A DNA stretch of 64,000 bases from Agromyces subbeticus DSM 16689 (GCF_000421565.1 NZ_ATXG01000001.1:248001-312000); one strand, 5' to 3'. Positions 42,328 through 50,297 are shown, numbered from the stretch's first letter. The notes: generated from the sequence alone by a model not told the origin. A program made the numbers and translations.

Positions 42328-42816
42328 CTAGCGGAAGTTCACGAACTGCAGGGCGACCTCGAGGTCTTTGCCCTTGAGCAGCGCCATGGTGGCCTGCAGG
42401 TCGTCGCGGCTCTTCGAGGAGACTCGCACCTCGTCGCCCTGCGTCTGGCTCTTCACGCTCTTGGGCGCCTCGTCGCGGATGATCTTGTTGATCTTCTTCG
42501 CGTTCTCGGAGTCGATGCCGGCCTTCATCGTGGTCTCGATGCGGAACTCCTTGCCCGAGGGGAACGGCTCCCCGGCGTCGAGCGAACGCAGCGAGATGCC
42601 GCGCTTGATGAGCTTGGCCTCGTAGACCTCGAGGATCGCCTTCGCGCGCTCCTCGCTGTTGGCCTTGATCAGCACCTTCTCGCCGGACTGCTCGATCGAC
42701 GCGCCGACGTTCTTGAAGTCGTAGCGCTGTGCGACCTCTTTCTGCGCCTGGTGGAGGGCGTTGTCGGCCTCCATCTGGTCGACCTTGGAAACGATGTCGA
42801 ACGTTGCATCTGCCAT
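42328..42816 (-). CDS. YajQ family nucleotide-binding protein
   Basis: 162 residues, the full YajQ length, beginning [20 protein letters not shown] and ending in [18 protein letters not shown]. Two RNP-like folds; members bind nucleic acid or nucleotides, and some bind cyclic di-GMP. The role here is unknown. TACACT at 42823-42828 is 6 nt before the ATG. Confidence 0.9.
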   Translation of the reverse strand: MADATFDIVSKVDQMEADNALHQAQKEVAQRYDFKNVGASIEQSGEKVLIKANSEERAKAILEVYEAKLIKRGISLRSLDAGEPFPSGKEFRIETTMKAGIDSENAKKINKIIRDEAPKSVKSQTQGDEVRVSSKSRDDLQATMALLKGKDLEVALQFVNFR

Positions 42817-42822
42817 TCCGCC

Positions 42823-42828
42823 AGTGTA
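42823..42828 (-). promoter_or_regulatory. -10 hexamer TACACT for the yajQ gene
   Basis: TACACT on the minus strand ending 6 nt before ATG 42816; leaderless pattern. Confidence 0.5.
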
Positions 42829-42849
42829 ACGACGAGCGGATGCCGCGTG

Positions 42850-42889
42850 GCGGGTCTCGATACGGCCGCGGGCGGCCTACTCGACCGGC
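42850..42889. repeat. Interspersed repeat between yajQ and the lacI-type gene
   Basis: GGGTCTCGATACGGCC...GGCCTACTCGACCGGCG, the reverse-complement form of the repeat family at 7454 and 31593. It lies between the yajQ promoter and the LacI gene's stop. Confidence 0.75.
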
Positions 42890-42890
42890 G

Positions 42891-43910
42891 TCAGGTCGGC
42901 GGGCGGGCCGTCGACGAGCGCACGCGCAACTCGTATGGCAGGGGAGTGGCGGCGGGCGTCGCGGCATCCGTGGTGCTCGGCTCGAGCTCGTCCATGAGAA
43001 TCTCGACCGCCATCTCGCCCTGCACCCGCGGGAACTGCGCGACCGTCGTGAGGCCGAAGAAGTCGGAGAGGTCGTGGTCGTCGATGCCGGCGATCGAGAC
43101 GTCGCGCGGCACGGTGAGCCCGAGGTCGCGGGCGGCGAGGATCGAGCCGATCGCCATCTCGTCGGATGCCGCGAAGATCGCCGTCGGGCGGCCGTGCGGT
43201 GCGCCGAGCAACTGCTTGGCGGCGTGGTAACCGCCCCGGATGGTGAAGTCGGCAGGCGCGAAGAGCCGCGGGTCGATCTTGATGCCCGCGTCGGCGAGCG
43301 CGCCCTCGTAGCCGATGCGGCGGTTGGTGGGCAGATGGAAGTCCATGTCGAACTCGAGGTCGCCGCCGATGTGGGCGATGCGGGTGTGGCCGAGGCCGAT
43401 GAGGTGCTCGGTCGCGAGGCGCGCGACGGCGACGTCGTCGATCGTGAGGGTGCGAACGCCCGGAATCGGGCCGCCCACGCCGACGAGCGGCTTGCCGAGC
43501 TCGTGCAGTCGGGTGACCTCGGGCTCGGTGAGCTCGAGCGAGACGGCGATGACGGCGTCGACGCGTTGCCGCAGCAGGAAGTGCTCGAAGACGCTCGAGC
43601 GCTCCTGCCCGTCGCCCGAGAGGTTGTAGAGGGTGAGGTCGTAGCCGCTGCGGAGGAGTGACTGCTGCGCGCCCTCGAGCACCGAGGAGAAGAACCAGCG
43701 GTTCAGGAACGGGATGACGACGCCGATGTTGCGCGTACGGCCCGAGGCGAGGCTCGAGGCATTCGACGAGACGACGTAGCCGAGCCGGGCAGCCGCCTCT
43801 TCGACCTTGGCCTTCGAGCCGGGCGAGACGTGGCCCCGGCCGCTGAGCGCGCGCGACACCGTCGCGGTGGAAACGCCCGCGAGTCTCGCGACCTCTTCGA
43901 TGCCGGCCAT
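42891..43910 (-). CDS. LacI-family transcriptional regulator
   Basis: 339 residues. N-terminal LacI helix-turn-helix and hinge (GIEEVARLAGVSTATVSRAL, then SGRGHVSPGSKAKVEEAAARLGY and SLASGRTR), then a periplasmic-binding-type sensor domain. No sugar gene is adjacent, so it may act in trans; the operator at 10816 is a possible target. GAGGAG precedes ATG 43910. Confidence 0.88.
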   Translation of the reverse strand: MAGIEEVARLAGVSTATVSRALSGRGHVSPGSKAKVEEAAARLGYVVSSNASSLASGRTRNIGVVIPFLNRWFFSSVLEGAQQSLLRSGYDLTLYNLSGDGQERSSVFEHFLLRQRVDAVIAVSLELTEPEVTRLHELGKPLVGVGGPIPGVRTLTIDDVAVARLATEHLIGLGHTRIAHIGGDLEFDMDFHLPTNRRIGYEGALADAGIKIDPRLFAPADFTIRGGYHAAKQLLGAPHGRPTAIFAASDEMAIGSILAARDLGLTVPRDVSIAGIDDHDLSDFFGLTTVAQFPRVQGEMAVEILMDELEPSTTDAATPAATPLPYELRVRSSTARPPT

Positions 43911-43919
43911 GGCTCCTCA

Positions 43920-43959
43920 TTCCCGGCCTCGCCGAGTCGATTCCCGGCCTCGCCGAGTC
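43920..43959. repeat. Short direct repeat upstream of the LacI gene
   Basis: TTCCCGGCCTCGCCGAGTC at 43920-43938 and again at 43941-43959, period 21 bp, exact. It could be a small duplication or paired regulator sites. Confidence 0.65.
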
Positions 43960-44098
43960 AGGTGAATCCTATCGCCCGGCTCGGCGGCGGCCCGCGTGGC
44001 GCATTGTCTGCATTCGCACCGTGCGGTAGACATGCGTGTCGGGGCCGGCTCTGGGGGTGGCGGCTTGCCCCAGTCGCCGACGTGAAGGGAAAGCACCC

Positions 44099-44263
44099 GT
44101 GAAGTGGCTCAAGGGCATCGCCGTGGCGTTGGTCGTGATCTTCGCCCTGTTCTACATGATCAGCAGGCCCGAAGATGCGGCGAACGTCGTTCAGGGCGCC
44201 TTCGGCGCGGTCGTCTCGGCATCCGAGGCCGTGGGCAGGTTCTTCACCTCGCTCGCCACATGA
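44099..44263 (+). CDS. Small membrane protein, unknown
   Basis: 54 residues: KWLKGIAVALVVIFALFYMI membrane segment, then a mildly amphipathic tail. GTG 44099 is chosen because GAAGGGA lies about 8 nt upstream. It starts 5 nt before the next gene's ATG region ends the intergenic space, so it is probably co-transcribed with the PH-domain gene. Confidence 0.6.
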   Translation: MKWLKGIAVALVVIFALFYMISRPEDAANVVQGAFGAVVSASEAVGRFFTSLAT

Positions 44264-44267
44264 CGCC

Positions 44268-44915
44268 ATGAGCGTGTTCGGCTTCGATCCACGCGTCGAG
44301 CGGCATCTGATCGCCGACGAGGGCGAGGTGATCGTCGACGAGGTGCGCAAGCACTGGGCCGCGATCGTCGGCGCGGTGCTCGAGATGCTCGCGGCGGTGC
44401 CGGCGCTGATGCTTCTGGCCTGGGTGCCGCAGCAGGTCTACTGGCTGCCGTTGTTCCTCGCGCTGTTCCTCTTCGTGCACGGGCTGTGGCGCATCCTCCA
44501 GGCGCGCATGGACCGCTTCGTGATCACCAACATGCGGGTGTTCCGGGTGCACGGCATCCTCTCGCAGCGCATCGCGACCATGCCGATCTCGCGCATCCTC
44601 GACATCTCGGTGCACACGCCGATCATCGGCAGGGTCATCGGCTACGGCCACTTCGTCTTCGAGTCGGCGGCGCAAGACCAGGGCCTGCGCGAGATCCGCT
44701 TCGTCGGCTCGCCCGACCAGCGCGGCGCCACGATCCAGCGGGTCATCCAGCGGTCGGGCCTTCGCGGGCCCGCGCGCCAGATGCACCGTGACGAGCAGCG
44801 CGAATCGGCCTCTCCGACGCGACGCTACGACCCGGCACCGCGGCCCGATCTGTACGACACCACGCCGCAACGCGACCCGAACGACACCGCCGAGATGCCC
44901 TGGTGGCGGTCGTAG
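44268..44915 (+). CDS. Membrane protein with bacterial PH-like domain
   Basis: 215 residues: two hydrophobic helices (about residues 38-80), then a bPH2 (YdbS/YdbT-like) domain with RFVITNMRVFRVHGILSQ and the STP-like DISVHTPIIGRVIGYGHFVFES segment, then a polar Arg/Pro/Asp tail. The function of the family is unknown; membrane-associated. Confidence 0.8.
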   Translation: MSVFGFDPRVERHLIADEGEVIVDEVRKHWAAIVGAVLEMLAAVPALMLLAWVPQQVYWLPLFLALFLFVHGLWRILQARMDRFVITNMRVFRVHGILSQRIATMPISRILDISVHTPIIGRVIGYGHFVFESAAQDQGLREIRFVGSPDQRGATIQRVIQRSGLRGPARQMHRDEQRESASPTRRYDPAPRPDLYDTTPQRDPNDTAEMPWWRS

Positions 44916-44952
44916 GCCGTCGATTTCTCGCACCGGGCCTCGCCGGGTATCC

Positions 44953-44958
44953 TTGACA
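44953..44958 (+). promoter_or_regulatory. -35 hexamer TTGACA of the tRNA-Tyr promoter
   Basis: TTGACA lies 37 nt before the mature tRNA start. A convincing -10 box at normal spacing is not obvious (AGAACG at 44976 is the best), so only the -35 is marked. Confidence 0.4.
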
Positions 44959-44995
44959 GGCCCCCGGTTGTGTGCAGAACGTGGTCGGGTGCGAT

Positions 44996-45077
44996 GGCGA
45001 GTTACCCAAGCGGCCAAAGGGATCTGACTGTAAATCAGACTGCTCAGCATTCGGGGGTTCGAATCCCTCACTCGCCA
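44996..45077 (+). tRNA. tRNA-Tyr(GTA)
   Basis: 82-nt class II tRNA: acceptor GGCGAGT pairs with ACTCGCC, discriminator A at 45077, anticodon loop CTGTAAA with GTA, a long variable arm (GACTGCTCAGCATTC region) and T-arm GGGGGTTCGAATCCCT. No CCA is encoded. The 3' 51 nt are the core of the attachment site of the element that follows, and the gene is left complete by the insertion. Confidence 0.95.
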
Positions 45078-45079
45078 CC
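45027..45079. repeat. attL: 53-bp core direct repeat
   Basis: Identical over 53 bp to 61251-61303. It spans the anticodon-to-3' end of tRNA-Tyr plus 2 nt and contains the integrase stop codon (minus strand, 45068-45070). Confidence 0.95.
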
Positions 45080-46387
45080 CCCAGTAGTTGCAAGGGTTTC
45101 GGATGAAAGTCCGGGGCCCTTGTTCTCGTTCGAGGCCATTGTGTGTGCACTGTGTGTGCGAGACCTCGGTGGAAGGATCGATTCCGCGGCATCTGCGGCC
45201 GCTCGGTTCGCGTCGGTGAGCAGGTGCGAGTAGAGGTCACTCGTCACCGCAATGGTGGAGTGACCAAGCCGCTTGCTCACAACAGCGATGTCCACGCCGC
45301 CGCTGAGGAGCAGCGAAGCATGCTCGTGACGAAGGTCATGGAAGCTCATGCGAGGGAGCCCCGACCGCTCGACGATCGTGTCGAACGTTCGAGAGATGTG
45401 ATTGGGCCGAAGCGGTCGGCCATCCTCGTACGTGAACACGTAGCCGTCGCCACGGTAGACATCGCCCCACGCCTCGCGCTCAGCGTCCTGTCCTAGCTTC
45501 CACGCCACCAGCGCGCCGACTGCCTCACCGCCGATAGAGACGCGGCGATCCTGACCAGAGTCGGTCTTCACGGCCCCCTCGATGACCTCACGGCCGACCT
45601 GCACGCGCTGCTGCCTCACAGTGAGTTCTCGGCGGGTGAAGTCGACGTCGACCCATCGGAGGCCGGCGAGCTCACCACGGCGGAGGCCGGTGAACACCGC
45701 CAGTTCGAAAACCGGGGCGAGGCGCCAGGTCGACGCGAAGTCGAGGAACTCCCGAACGGTCTCAGGCTCCCAGATGCGGGTCTTCTTCTTGCCCGTCGAC
45801 GGCAGGGCGATCTTCGAGGCGACGTTCGTGTCGACGAGGCTGAGTCGTTCCGCCGCCGTGAGTGCGCTCGACAGTGATGCGTGGATGCGGCGCACGGTCG
45901 TCGCGCCCCGGCCGGCACCGGTGAGATCCTGAATGAATCGGTCGACGTGGAACCGGCGCAGCTCGGCGAGTTTGATCCGGCCGATGGATGGAACTATGTC
46001 CTGCTCGATGTAGCGGCGGTACATGCGTTCGGTGGACGGTCGAAGACCATCGCGGACGCGGCGCTCGAGCCACGACGGCAGGTACTCGCCGATGGTGATC
46101 TTGCGATCGCCTCGGAAACCGCCGCTCGCGACTTGGTCGACTGTGCGAGCCCGCTCTAGCTGCGCCTCGCGCTTTGTGGCGAAGCCCATGCGACGCACCT
46201 GGATGCGCTTCCCGCTGCCGGCGTGAGTGCCACCCGATACCGCGAACCCCCAGGTTCCGTGCTTCGGGTCGCGCTGCAGGATCGGGCATGCGGTCGCTTT
46301 CTGCGCTGCCGTCGCACGGTCCGGCAAGGGTCCGTAGAGGCGCCCATCGTCGCGCCGGCAGCCGCATCGGCGGTAGATGTCAGACAT
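45068..46387 (-). CDS. int: Tyrosine-type site-specific integrase
   Basis: 439 residues. Arm-binding N-terminal region with a CGC/Arg-rich start, a core-binding SAM-like domain (about 97-185) and a catalytic domain with Arg236 (TGLRRGEL), Lys274, His350 and Arg353 (HDLRHEH), His376 (GHSTIAVT) and Tyr386 (DLYSHL). It catalyses integration and, with an excision factor, excision at tRNA-Tyr. The stop codon lies in the att core, and the C-terminal tail codes through the GTGTGTGC repeats. AGGAGG precedes ATG 46387. Confidence 0.95.
   Translation of the reverse strand: MSDIYRRCGCRRDDGRLYGPLPDRATAAQKATACPILQRDPKHGTWGFAVSGGTHAGSGKRIQVRRMGFATKREAQLERARTVDQVASGGFRGDRKITIGEYLPSWLERRVRDGLRPSTERMYRRYIEQDIVPSIGRIKLAELRRFHVDRFIQDLTGAGRGATTVRRIHASLSSALTAAERLSLVDTNVASKIALPSTGKKKTRIWEPETVREFLDFASTWRLAPVFELAVFTGLRRGELAGLRWVDVDFTRRELTVRQQRVQVGREVIEGAVKTDSGQDRRVSIGGEAVGALVAWKLGQDAEREAWGDVYRGDGYVFTYEDGRPLRPNHISRTFDTIVERSGLPRMSFHDLRHEHASLLLSGGVDIAVVSKRLGHSTIAVTSDLYSHLLTDANRAAADAAESILPPRSRTHSAHTMASNENKGPGLSSETLATTGGGE
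45138..45160. promoter_or_regulatory. Candidate left arm-type integrase sites
   Basis: ATTGTGTGTGCACTGTGTGTGCG: two tandem GTGTGTGC units 11 bp apart, about 60 bp inside the core. A matching pair is at 61109-61132 near the other end, in the same orientation. Confidence 0.5.
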
Positions 46388-46414
46388 GCGCGCCTCCTGG
46401 GTTCTTGACGATGC

Positions 46415-46618
46415 TCACGGCCACTCCTCGATAGCTGGCGATCGCTCGGCTCGGTACGCGGCTTCCATCAGCGCCACGGCGAGCGAGCGGGCCTGATCTG
46501 GACTCAGGTCGGCGTGGACGTTCACGTTGGACAGGACTACTGCTCGCGAATCGCCGCGCTCGACGACGTCGACTTCGACGGGCTCGAGCGCGAAGCGAGG
46601 CATCAGCGTGAAGGCCAT
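46415..46618 (-). CDS. Small hypothetical protein
   Basis: 67 residues with no recognised domain; acidic middle (NVNVHADLSPDQARSLAVAL) suggesting a short helix. It lies 27 nt before int and overlaps the end of the 122-residue gene by 16 nt, so it belongs to the int operon. Confidence 0.55.
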   Translation of the reverse strand: MAFTLMPRFALEPVEVDVVERGDSRAVVLSNVNVHADLSPDQARSLAVALMEAAYRAERSPAIEEWP

Positions 46619-46971
46619 GCGTCTACCTCCGTAGCGGTCGCACCGAGATCACGGCCGAGCCATGCCTTCCGGTTGAGGATCTCGACGAGCGTCGCGTACT
46701 GGAGGATCTGCGCGGCGCCGTGGACGGCTTCCTGGTAGGTCACCCCTTCGTTCACGAGGCCGAAGTCGGCGTAGATGTCGAGCTTCCACTTCCCGGTCTC
46801 GATCTGGAGGAAGACCTCGAGCTGCAGGTCGCCGTGCTCGGCTTTCGCGGCGACGTGGATCGGTTCGGGCGCCACGTCGTCGATGTCGTGCTCGGCGTGT
46901 ATGCAGTCTTCAACGGGGCACGGGATCGTACGGGGGTTGTCGTTGTCGGCAGGGGGTGCGACGATGTTCAA
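46603..46971 (-). CDS. Hypothetical protein
   Basis: 122 residues, no recognised domain; N-terminal CPVEDCIHAEHD has two cysteines and two histidines that could bind a metal. TTG start at 46971 with GGAAGG upstream; no better start exists in frame. Part of the leftward int operon. Confidence 0.55.
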   Translation of the reverse strand: MNIVAPPADNDNPRTIPCPVEDCIHAEHDIDDVAPEPIHVAAKAEHGDLQLEVFLQIETGKWKLDIYADFGLVNEGVTYQEAVHGAAQILQYATLVEILNRKAWLGRDLGATATEVDAWPSR

Positions 46972-47003
46972 GGATCTAGTTTCCTTCCAGGGGATTGGTC
47001 TTC

Positions 47004-47036
47004 GCCCTCGGGTCGGCGGCTACCGACTTCGAGGGC
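47004..47036. terminator. Hairpin between two genes of the int operon
   Basis: GCCCTCG (47004-47010) pairs with CGAGGGC (47030-47036), with an inner TCGG/CCGA stem. T-rich sequence (ATTTCTGTTT) follows on the plus strand, so it would stop rightward transcription; its effect on the leftward operon is uncertain. Confidence 0.4.
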
Positions 47037-47049
47037 ATTTCTGTTTCGG

Positions 47050-47364
47050 TCACGCGAGCGTCCACAGCTGACAGGTCGAACCGGTGCGCGTGCGTCCTCG
47101 TTGTGACGCAGCGCGGACCTTGCCCTCGGCGACGAGCTCGCTGCGTCGCGTTCGCACGTTCTGCGGCGTTGCTGGCGGCACGCTGGGGTGCATGAAGCAG
47201 TGAGCCTCGTAGAGGTCGACGAGCCGTTCGTCGGACAGGGGTCCGTGGTTGTTGATGAGCGTGACGATTGCGGCTTGGACGAGTTGCCGGCGCGAGGTGG
47301 TTTGCGCTTCCGCCGCGTTCCAGGAGGTCTCGGGGTCGTGCGGGCGTGCGATCGGCGCGGGCAT
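47050..47364 (-). CDS. Winged-helix-like hypothetical protein
   Basis: 104 residues. HDPETSWNAAEAQ at the start and the LIYxLIxxxGPLSDERLVDLYE-like stretch followed by PSVPPATPQNVRTRRSELV suggest a winged-helix DNA-binding protein of a kind common in actinophage early regions. Its ATG touches the stop of the excisionase-like gene. Function unknown. Confidence 0.6.
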   Translation of the reverse strand: MPAPIARPHDPETSWNAAEAQTTSRRQLVQAAIVTLINNHGPLSDERLVDLYEAHCFMHPSVPPATPQNVRTRRSELVAEGKVRAASQRGRTRTGSTCQLWTLA

Positions 47365-47564
47365 CAGGACTCCTTCGGATTTATGCCGTCATGGGCACTT
47401 GCTTCGATCCATTCCGTGACGTCGTCGACGGCATAGAGAACCTTTCGCGGGGTGGGCTTGAACCATTTCGGGCCCTTGCCTTCATGACGAAGGACGCCGA
47501 GGTGGGAGCGGGTGATGCCGTAGCGTTCCTCCACCTGTTTCGGGGATAGGTACTGGGTGTCCAT
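47364..47564 (-). CDS. Excisionase-like helix-turn-helix protein
   Basis: 66 residues with a MerR/AlpA-like winged-helix: YLSPKQVEERYGITRSHLGV, then a YAVDDVTEWIEA end. Size, fold and place at the head of the int operon fit an excisionase or directionality factor. First gene leftward from the divergent control region. Confidence 0.7.
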   Translation of the reverse strand: MDTQYLSPKQVEERYGITRSHLGVLRHEGKGPKWFKPTPRKVLYAVDDVTEWIEASAHDGINPKES

Positions 47565-47585
47565 TGCTCTGTCCGCTCCTCAATC

Positions 47586-47603
47586 CTAATCGAGAATGAT
47601 TAG
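47586..47603. promoter_or_regulatory. Operator-like dyad in the divergent control region
   Basis: CTAATC-GAGAAT-GATTAG is an exact 6-bp inverted repeat with 6-bp spacer, in an unusually AT-rich spot between the excisionase-like gene and the Xre-type gene. It is followed by GGATA-type repeats (47616-47658). A probable repressor site of the element's switch. Confidence 0.55.
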
Positions 47604-47657
47604 TAAGGCCAGAATAGGATAGACCGGATAAGGATGCAAGGGGTGTCTGGAATCGGA

Positions 47658-47663
47658 TAGGCT
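47658..47663 (+). promoter_or_regulatory. -10 hexamer TAGGCT for the Xre-type gene
   Basis: TAGGCT ending 7 nt before GTG 47671; leaderless pattern as for host genes. Confidence 0.5.
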
Positions 47664-47670
47664 GCGGCCC

Positions 47671-48222
47671 GTGGTCGAGGAGCGCGGGGCGGGGTCAGTC
47701 GATGTCGCGTTCGCGAACGCGATGCGCGACGCGCGTCTCGCGGCGGGTATATCTCAGGGTGACCTCGGTGCGCGGATGGCTCAGCGCGGGTTCGATTTTC
47801 ACCAGACGACGATCGCGAAGATCGAGCGGGGCGCGCGGCGCGTGACGGTCGGCGAGGCGGCCGAACTCGCCGATATCGCGGGCGTTCCTCTGGCAGCCAT
47901 CCTCGAGCGAGATTCCGCATCCGTACCAGCGCGTCGAGCCCAGTTGGAAGCCAAGACGCGCGCGGTGCTCGTCGACCTGATCGCCCTCGACGATCGCGCT
48001 CGGGATGCACGCGAGCGCCTCGACGGTCTGCTGCAGCTCGCGGTCGAGTTCGATGCGATGGTCGGTGAGGATCTCGTTGAGTGGCGTGGGGAACGTATGA
48101 CTGCCGGGGCGTTCCTCGGTGACCTGCTGGATGTGCTCGACGTCGATGCGCTTTCGGAATGGGAGCAGTTCACCCGGTCGTCAGGCGGCGCCGCCATGCT
48201 CCGTCACTTCGGGCTGACCTAG
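47671..48222 (+). CDS. Xre-type regulator, probable element repressor
   Basis: 183 residues. Helix-turn-helix in residues about 12-70 (RDARLAAGISQGDLGARM, HQTTIAKIERGARRVTV), then a helical C-terminal region likely for dimerisation. Divergent from the int operon across an operator-like dyad: the classic place of an immunity repressor. The stop shares CTAG with the stop of the convergent gene. Confidence 0.78.
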   Translation: MVEERGAGSVDVAFANAMRDARLAAGISQGDLGARMAQRGFDFHQTTIAKIERGARRVTVGEAAELADIAGVPLAAILERDSASVPARRAQLEAKTRAVLVDLIALDDRARDARERLDGLLQLAVEFDAMVGEDLVEWRGERMTAGAFLGDLLDVLDVDALSEWEQFTRSSGGAAMLRHFGLT

Positions 48223-48812
48223 AACGGCTCCTGCCGGGCCGGCATCGGTTTCGCTGTCGGGGCGGCTCCGGGAGGCGGCAGCAGGCCAACCGCGCGGCAC
48301 CGCTCAGCGCGGCGATTCGCTGTCGCACGGCTAACGTTGAGCAGCTTCGCCGTCGCAGTCATGGCGCGATGGGCGTTGCGGACTCGCTGCTCCGTGTACA
48401 CCCTTGCGAACTCGACCAGCTCGTCGGGGGCGGCGCTTCGAGACGCCGCTCGACTCGCCGTTGGCAGCCGCGGCGACCGCCTCACGGTGAGTTCGTGCAC
48501 GATTCCCCATTCGGCCTGTTCGGCGAGATCTTCGTAGTCTGGTGCGTCTTCGATGCTCCATCCGTCGAACACTGCGCCCAGGATGGTGCCGATCTTGATC
48601 TGGCGAAGTGAGTTCGCGGTGACTTCGCCACGGGGCCACGAACCGCCGATCATGATGCCCGTAATCACGCCGCGGCCGTCCATGGTCTGCGCGATGCGAA
48701 CGTAGATCGGCGCGTCAAGCGTTCCGCCTTCGACTCGAGTCCAGGTCTCCTCGCCGAGGTCTTCCCAGTTGGGCTCGATGCCGACGGCGATGCTGATCGG
48801 CTTCTCTTCCAT
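48219..48812 (-). CDS. Hypothetical protein with C-terminal helix-turn-helix
   Basis: 197 residues. An N-terminal region of mixed strand character (WEDLGEETWTRVEGGTLD, IYVRIAQTMDGRGVITGIMI) and a C-terminal HTH-like end (TATAKLLNVSRATANRRAER). ATG 48812 is chosen since the conserved part starts there; the frame is open upstream. A DNA-binding regulatory protein of unknown target. Confidence 0.55.
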   Translation of the reverse strand: MEEKPISIAVGIEPNWEDLGEETWTRVEGGTLDAPIYVRIAQTMDGRGVITGIMIGGSWPRGEVTANSLRQIKIGTILGAVFDGWSIEDAPDYEDLAEQAEWGIVHELTVRRSPRLPTASRAASRSAAPDELVEFARVYTEQRVRNAHRAMTATAKLLNVSRATANRRAERCRAVGLLPPPGAAPTAKPMPARQEPF

Positions 48813-48970
48813 GCGGCCGAGCGTACCGGGATTGTAGCCGTGAGTGCAACAGTCGTGCGGAAGTGTCTCACCAGTGCGCGCCGACATGAAACAGCCTGAT
48901 GTAGCCACAAATCCGCCCAGTCATGTTCCCTAGGAGTATCCGACGCAATCAGTTCGAGGAGGGAAACGCT

Positions 48971-49195
48971 ATGACACTCGTGGAAGAGGTGCGAGCGCAG
49001 AAGGCCGCGCTGCCGAGCCCAGTCACTGCGCGCCTGATCCGGCTCGCCGCCGACGTCACCCAAGCGCGAATGGCTCAAGAGCTCGGCGTCTCGCGAGTGA
49101 CGATCGCGCGCTGGGAGGCCGGCACTCGTCGGCCCCGCGGGAAGATGATGCTCGACTACCGCCGAGTTCTCGACGAGCTGCGCGAGGCGGTGTAG
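48971..49195 (+). CDS. Small Xre/Cro-type DNA-binding protein
   Basis: 74 residues with a clear HTH (QARMAQELGVSRVTIARWEAG). GAGGAGGG lies 6-13 nt before ATG 48971, a far stronger ribosome site than elsewhere in the element. First gene of the rightward early operon; a Cro-like role is inferred. Confidence 0.72.
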   Translation: MTLVEEVRAQKAALPSPVTARLIRLAADVTQARMAQELGVSRVTIARWEAGTRRPRGKMMLDYRRVLDELREAV

Positions 49196-49198
49196 CCG

Positions 49199-49405
49199 GT
49201 GCAGATCGAAATCCCAGACGAGCTCAAGGGCAAGCTCACGACCGATGTCGCGACCGCTGCGCGAGTCCTTGGCATCGGCCGCAGGCAGGCCTACGCCGCG
49301 GCGCAAGCAGGAACGATCACCACCCTCAAGATCGGTTCTCGCGTCCTGGTTCCCGTCGCGCCTCTCCTCGAGGCGCTCGGTATTCACGCAGGCAAGGCGG
49401 CCTGA
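49199..49405 (+). CDS. HTH (excisionase-fold) protein
   Basis: 68 residues: TDVATAARVLGIGRRQAYAA followed by TLKIGSRVLVPVAPLLEAL, the HTH_17/excisionase fold. GTG start 3 nt after the previous stop. It may help control the initiator gene right after it, or be a second directionality factor. Confidence 0.65.
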   Translation: MQIEIPDELKGKLTTDVATAARVLGIGRRQAYAAAQAGTITTLKIGSRVLVPVAPLLEALGIHAGKAA

Positions 49406-49409
49406 TCGG

Positions 49410-50297
49410 ATGGGCTTCCAGTCGACGACGCTCGCATTCGCGGTCCAGGGACTCTCTGGCCCGCAGAAGGCTGTGCTCGTCGCGCTGGCGCACTGCAGAA
49501 ACGACAAGAGCGGCAGGTGCAATCCCGGCCACGCGACACTCGCGCGCATGACGTCTCTCGGCGAGAAGACCGTGCGCCGCGCGCTCGCCGATCTCGAGGA
49601 CAATGCGCTCGGGCTGATCTCGCGCGCCGCGGTGGTCGTCGGCAACGAGAGGAAGGGGACGGACTACACCCTTCATCTCGCTCAGGCCGAACCCCCGGTC
49701 AGCGTGACCCCCGGTCAGAGTGACCACGGGTCAGAGCGACCAGAGGGGGTGGTCGGAGTGACCGCAGGTGTGGTCACAGAGTCCGCGACCCCCGGTCAGA
49801 GTGACCACCTAACAGGAAGAGAACAGGAAGGAACAGGAAGAGAACAGGAAGAACTCTTCGTGCATCACGAGGATGCACCAGCAGAGGTGAAGCCTGACTA
49901 CTCATCCGAGTTCGAAGACGAGTTCTGGCCGGTCTTCCCGAGAAAGCAGGCGAAGGCACCCGCCGCCAAGGCATTCGCGAAGGCGCGGACGAACCACAGT
50001 CTCGAAACGATCATGGCAGGTGTCCGTGCGTATGCCCTCGTGAACGCGGGCGGCGACAAGACGAAGATCAAGCTCCCCGCAGGGTGGCTCAACGATGAGC
50101 GCTTCGCAGATGAGGAGCAGATTCCCAACGTGCCCGAGCCGGCTCAACGTCGCGCTCCCGAGCAGCGCGCTCGGCAGACGTTGAGCCTCGCCGCGCTGCC
50201 TGTGGCGCCCCGTCTCGACGATCACGTGCATGAGTTCGTTCACGGCTGCTGCATTCGCTGTGGGCATATCGCCGAAGAACGGCGGTGGAGCGCATGA
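49410..50297 (+). CDS. Replication-initiator-like protein with iterons inside its gene
   Basis: 295 residues. N-terminal winged helix of the phage replisome-organiser type (GPQKAVLVALAHCRND, HATLARMTSLGEKTVRRALADLE), a low-complexity linker about 96-150 whose DNA holds the iterons at 49697-49806, and a C-terminal domain (FWPVFPRKQAKAPAAKAFAK, then a WLNDERF segment) like that of DnaA/DnaD-type phage initiators. The C-terminus holds a CCIRCGH cysteine cluster. Layout matches lambda O: binding domain, linker with origin, partner domain. Activity is inferred. Confidence 0.65.
   Translation: MGFQSTTLAFAVQGLSGPQKAVLVALAHCRNDKSGRCNPGHATLARMTSLGEKTVRRALADLEDNALGLISRAAVVVGNERKGTDYTLHLAQAEPPVSVTPGQSDHGSERPEGVVGVTAGVVTESATPGQSDHLTGREQEGTGREQEELFVHHEDAPAEVKPDYSSEFEDEFWPVFPRKQAKAPAAKAFAKARTNHSLETIMAGVRAYALVNAGGDKTKIKLPAGWLNDERFADEEQIPNVPEPAQRRAPEQRARQTLSLAALPVAPRLDDHVHEFVHGCCIRCGHIAEERRWSA
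49697..49806. repeat. Five 13-bp iterons (candidate replication origin)
   Basis: GGTCAGAGTGACC or one-base variants at 49697, 49713, 49729, 49751 and 49794. Each is itself a dyad (GGTCA-N3-TGACC). The first three are 16 bp apart. Right after them come four AACAGGAAG repeats (from about 49811 to 49850). Confidence 0.75.
49811..49852 (+). repeat. Purine-rich AACAGGAAG repeats
   Basis: Four copies of AACAGGAAG with alternating AG/G spacing. They are markedly less GC-rich than their surroundings and lie beside the iterons, where an unwinding region would be expected. Confidence 0.65.

Noticed and set aside
49697-49852. CRISPR array
   Set aside because: The repeats are 13 bp with 3-30 bp gaps, lie in a coding frame and have no cas genes nearby; they fit iterons.
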